This document shows, in pieces, positions 5,591 to 5,894 of a stretch of DNA of 5,894 bases; position 1 is the first letter of the stretch, and every line of letters starts with the position of its first letter. This DNA is from an uncultured Collinsella sp. (GTDB taxonomy: Bacteria > Actinomycetota > Coriobacteriia > Coriobacteriales > Coriobacteriaceae), in the NCBI GenBank assembly GCA_900555355.1, contig USKV01000105.1, positions 1 to 5,894 of the forward strand, read 5' to 3'. The notes below the pieces were generated by a model. The model made no database searches. It saw only the letters and a program-made list of their open reading frames with translations, and was not told the origin of the DNA. The position numbers and the translations under genes are program-made.

Positions 5591-5894
5591 TTGGCACGAT
5601 CTTCGGGTTTCTCCACAAATCTGAATACCAAGCGACAATCAACGGGTATGCGCCCGTTGATTGTTTTCAGCCTGATTTCGGTGTTGCTGCTCACGTTTTA
5701 CATCCGCGAGGGCGAGGCAGGGCCGATTCATGCCGTGCGTTCGGGCGTAACGACGATTACCTCGCCGGTGCGCTTTGTGTGCTCGGCCGTGGCGGCTCCC
5801 TTCAACGCGATCGGCAACGTGTTCTCCAACCTCACGGCTTCGCAGGAGTCGCTAGACGACCTCAAGAAGCAAAACGAGGTGCTGACCTCTAAGG
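5591..5894 (+). CDS. mreC: Rod shape-determining protein MreC, N-terminal part (cut by window end)
   Basis: The frame is open from TTG at 5591 to the window edge, giving 101 residues. AAGGTGG (5577-5583) lies 7 bp upstream and only 21 bp separate it from mreB, so it is in the same operon. MreC is a bitopic envelope protein that links MreB and MreD to the periplasmic or outer wall-synthesis enzymes. Visible here are a short basic cytosolic N-terminus (MARSSGFSTNLNTKRQ), a membrane helix (about 23-38, PLIVFSLISVLLLTFYI), then REGEAGPIHAVRSG and SPVRFVCSAV, typical of the MreC region after the membrane, and the start of the dimerising coiled coil (SQESLDDLKKQNEVL, 84-98). The beta-barrel domain lies beyond the window. 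An in-frame ATG at 5648 could serve as a shorter start, but it has no ribosome binding site and would remove the basic N-terminus. Confidence 0.92.
   Translation, partial: MARSSGFSTNLNTKRQSTGMRPLIVFSLISVLLLTFYIREGEAGPIHAVRSGVTTITSPVRFVCSAVAAPFNAIGNVFSNLTASQESLDDLKKQNEVLTSK
5635..5664 (+). promoter_or_regulatory. Perfect 12-bp inverted repeat inside the start of mreC, attenuator-like
   Basis: ACAATCAACGGG (5635-5646) and CCCGTTGATTGT (5653-5664) are exact reverse complements around the 6-nt loop TATGCG; one further G-U pair (5634-5665) is possible. Three G-C pairs close the loop and TTTT (5664-5667) follows the stem, so the RNA looks like a weak intrinsic terminator or attenuator about 45 nt into the coding region. 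The in-frame ATG codon 20 sits in the loop. It could also be a dyad for a DNA-binding protein. The structure is read directly; the function is inferred. Confidence 0.5.

Noticed and set aside
4514..5638. 374-codon open frame on the minus strand opposite mreB
   Set aside because: mreB is certain on the plus strand with all its motifs. The antisense product is Asp/Gly/Leu-rich with no recognisable family.
1..5894. Mobile element, CRISPR array, tRNA or defence system
   Set aside because: No repeat arrays, no terminal inverted repeats with transposase, no tRNA-like cloverleaf and no nuclease or toxin genes were visible. All coding space is taken by housekeeping or membrane genes.

Overview
The window is high in G+C and densely coded on the + strand. 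It carries the 3' end of a P-type cation ATPase gene, then a zinc-ribbon membrane protein, a cyclophilin, a TPR membrane protein, mreB and the start of mreC. Four of the five visible gene starts are non-ATG (one GTG, three TTG), each behind a clear purine-rich ribosome binding site. High G+C, MreB/MreC in a Gram-positive-looking gene set and a CtpE-like ATPase together suggest a rod-shaped high-G+C Gram-positive. My best guess is a gut Coriobacteriia lineage such as Collinsella. This is inference from composition and gene style, not a match I could run.

Layout. 1-1197: C-terminal part of a P-type ATPase (last part of the P domain, about six membrane segments, and a strongly basic tail of about 100 residues). 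1198-1300: intergenic, with an extended -10 promoter candidate and an imperfect 14-bp direct repeat. 1301-2455: uncharacterised protein with two zinc ribbons, one membrane segment and a helical outer domain. 2456-2560: intergenic, with the best promoter in the window (TTGATG, 18-bp spacer, TACAAT). 2561-3103 and 3115-4410: cyclophilin-type peptidyl-prolyl isomerase and TPR/single-pass membrane protein, 11 bp apart and surely one operon. 4411-4525: intergenic, with a 14-bp-stem hairpin and the leader of mreB. 4526-5569 and 5591-5894: mreB and the first 101 codons of mreC, 21 bp apart and probably one mre operon running off the right edge.

How the genes may work together. MreB filaments and MreC organise lateral wall synthesis. 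The two uncharacterised single-pass proteins share one plan: a cytosolic protein-interaction or metal-binding head, a basic juxtamembrane stretch, one membrane helix and a small outer domain. They flank a cyclophilin directly upstream of mreBC, so a link to cell envelope assembly is possible but rests on context only. No mobile element, RNA gene or CRISPR array is visible. The most unusual non-coding signal is a perfect 12-bp inverted repeat followed by a short T run inside the first codons of mreC, which could reduce mreC expression relative to mreB.
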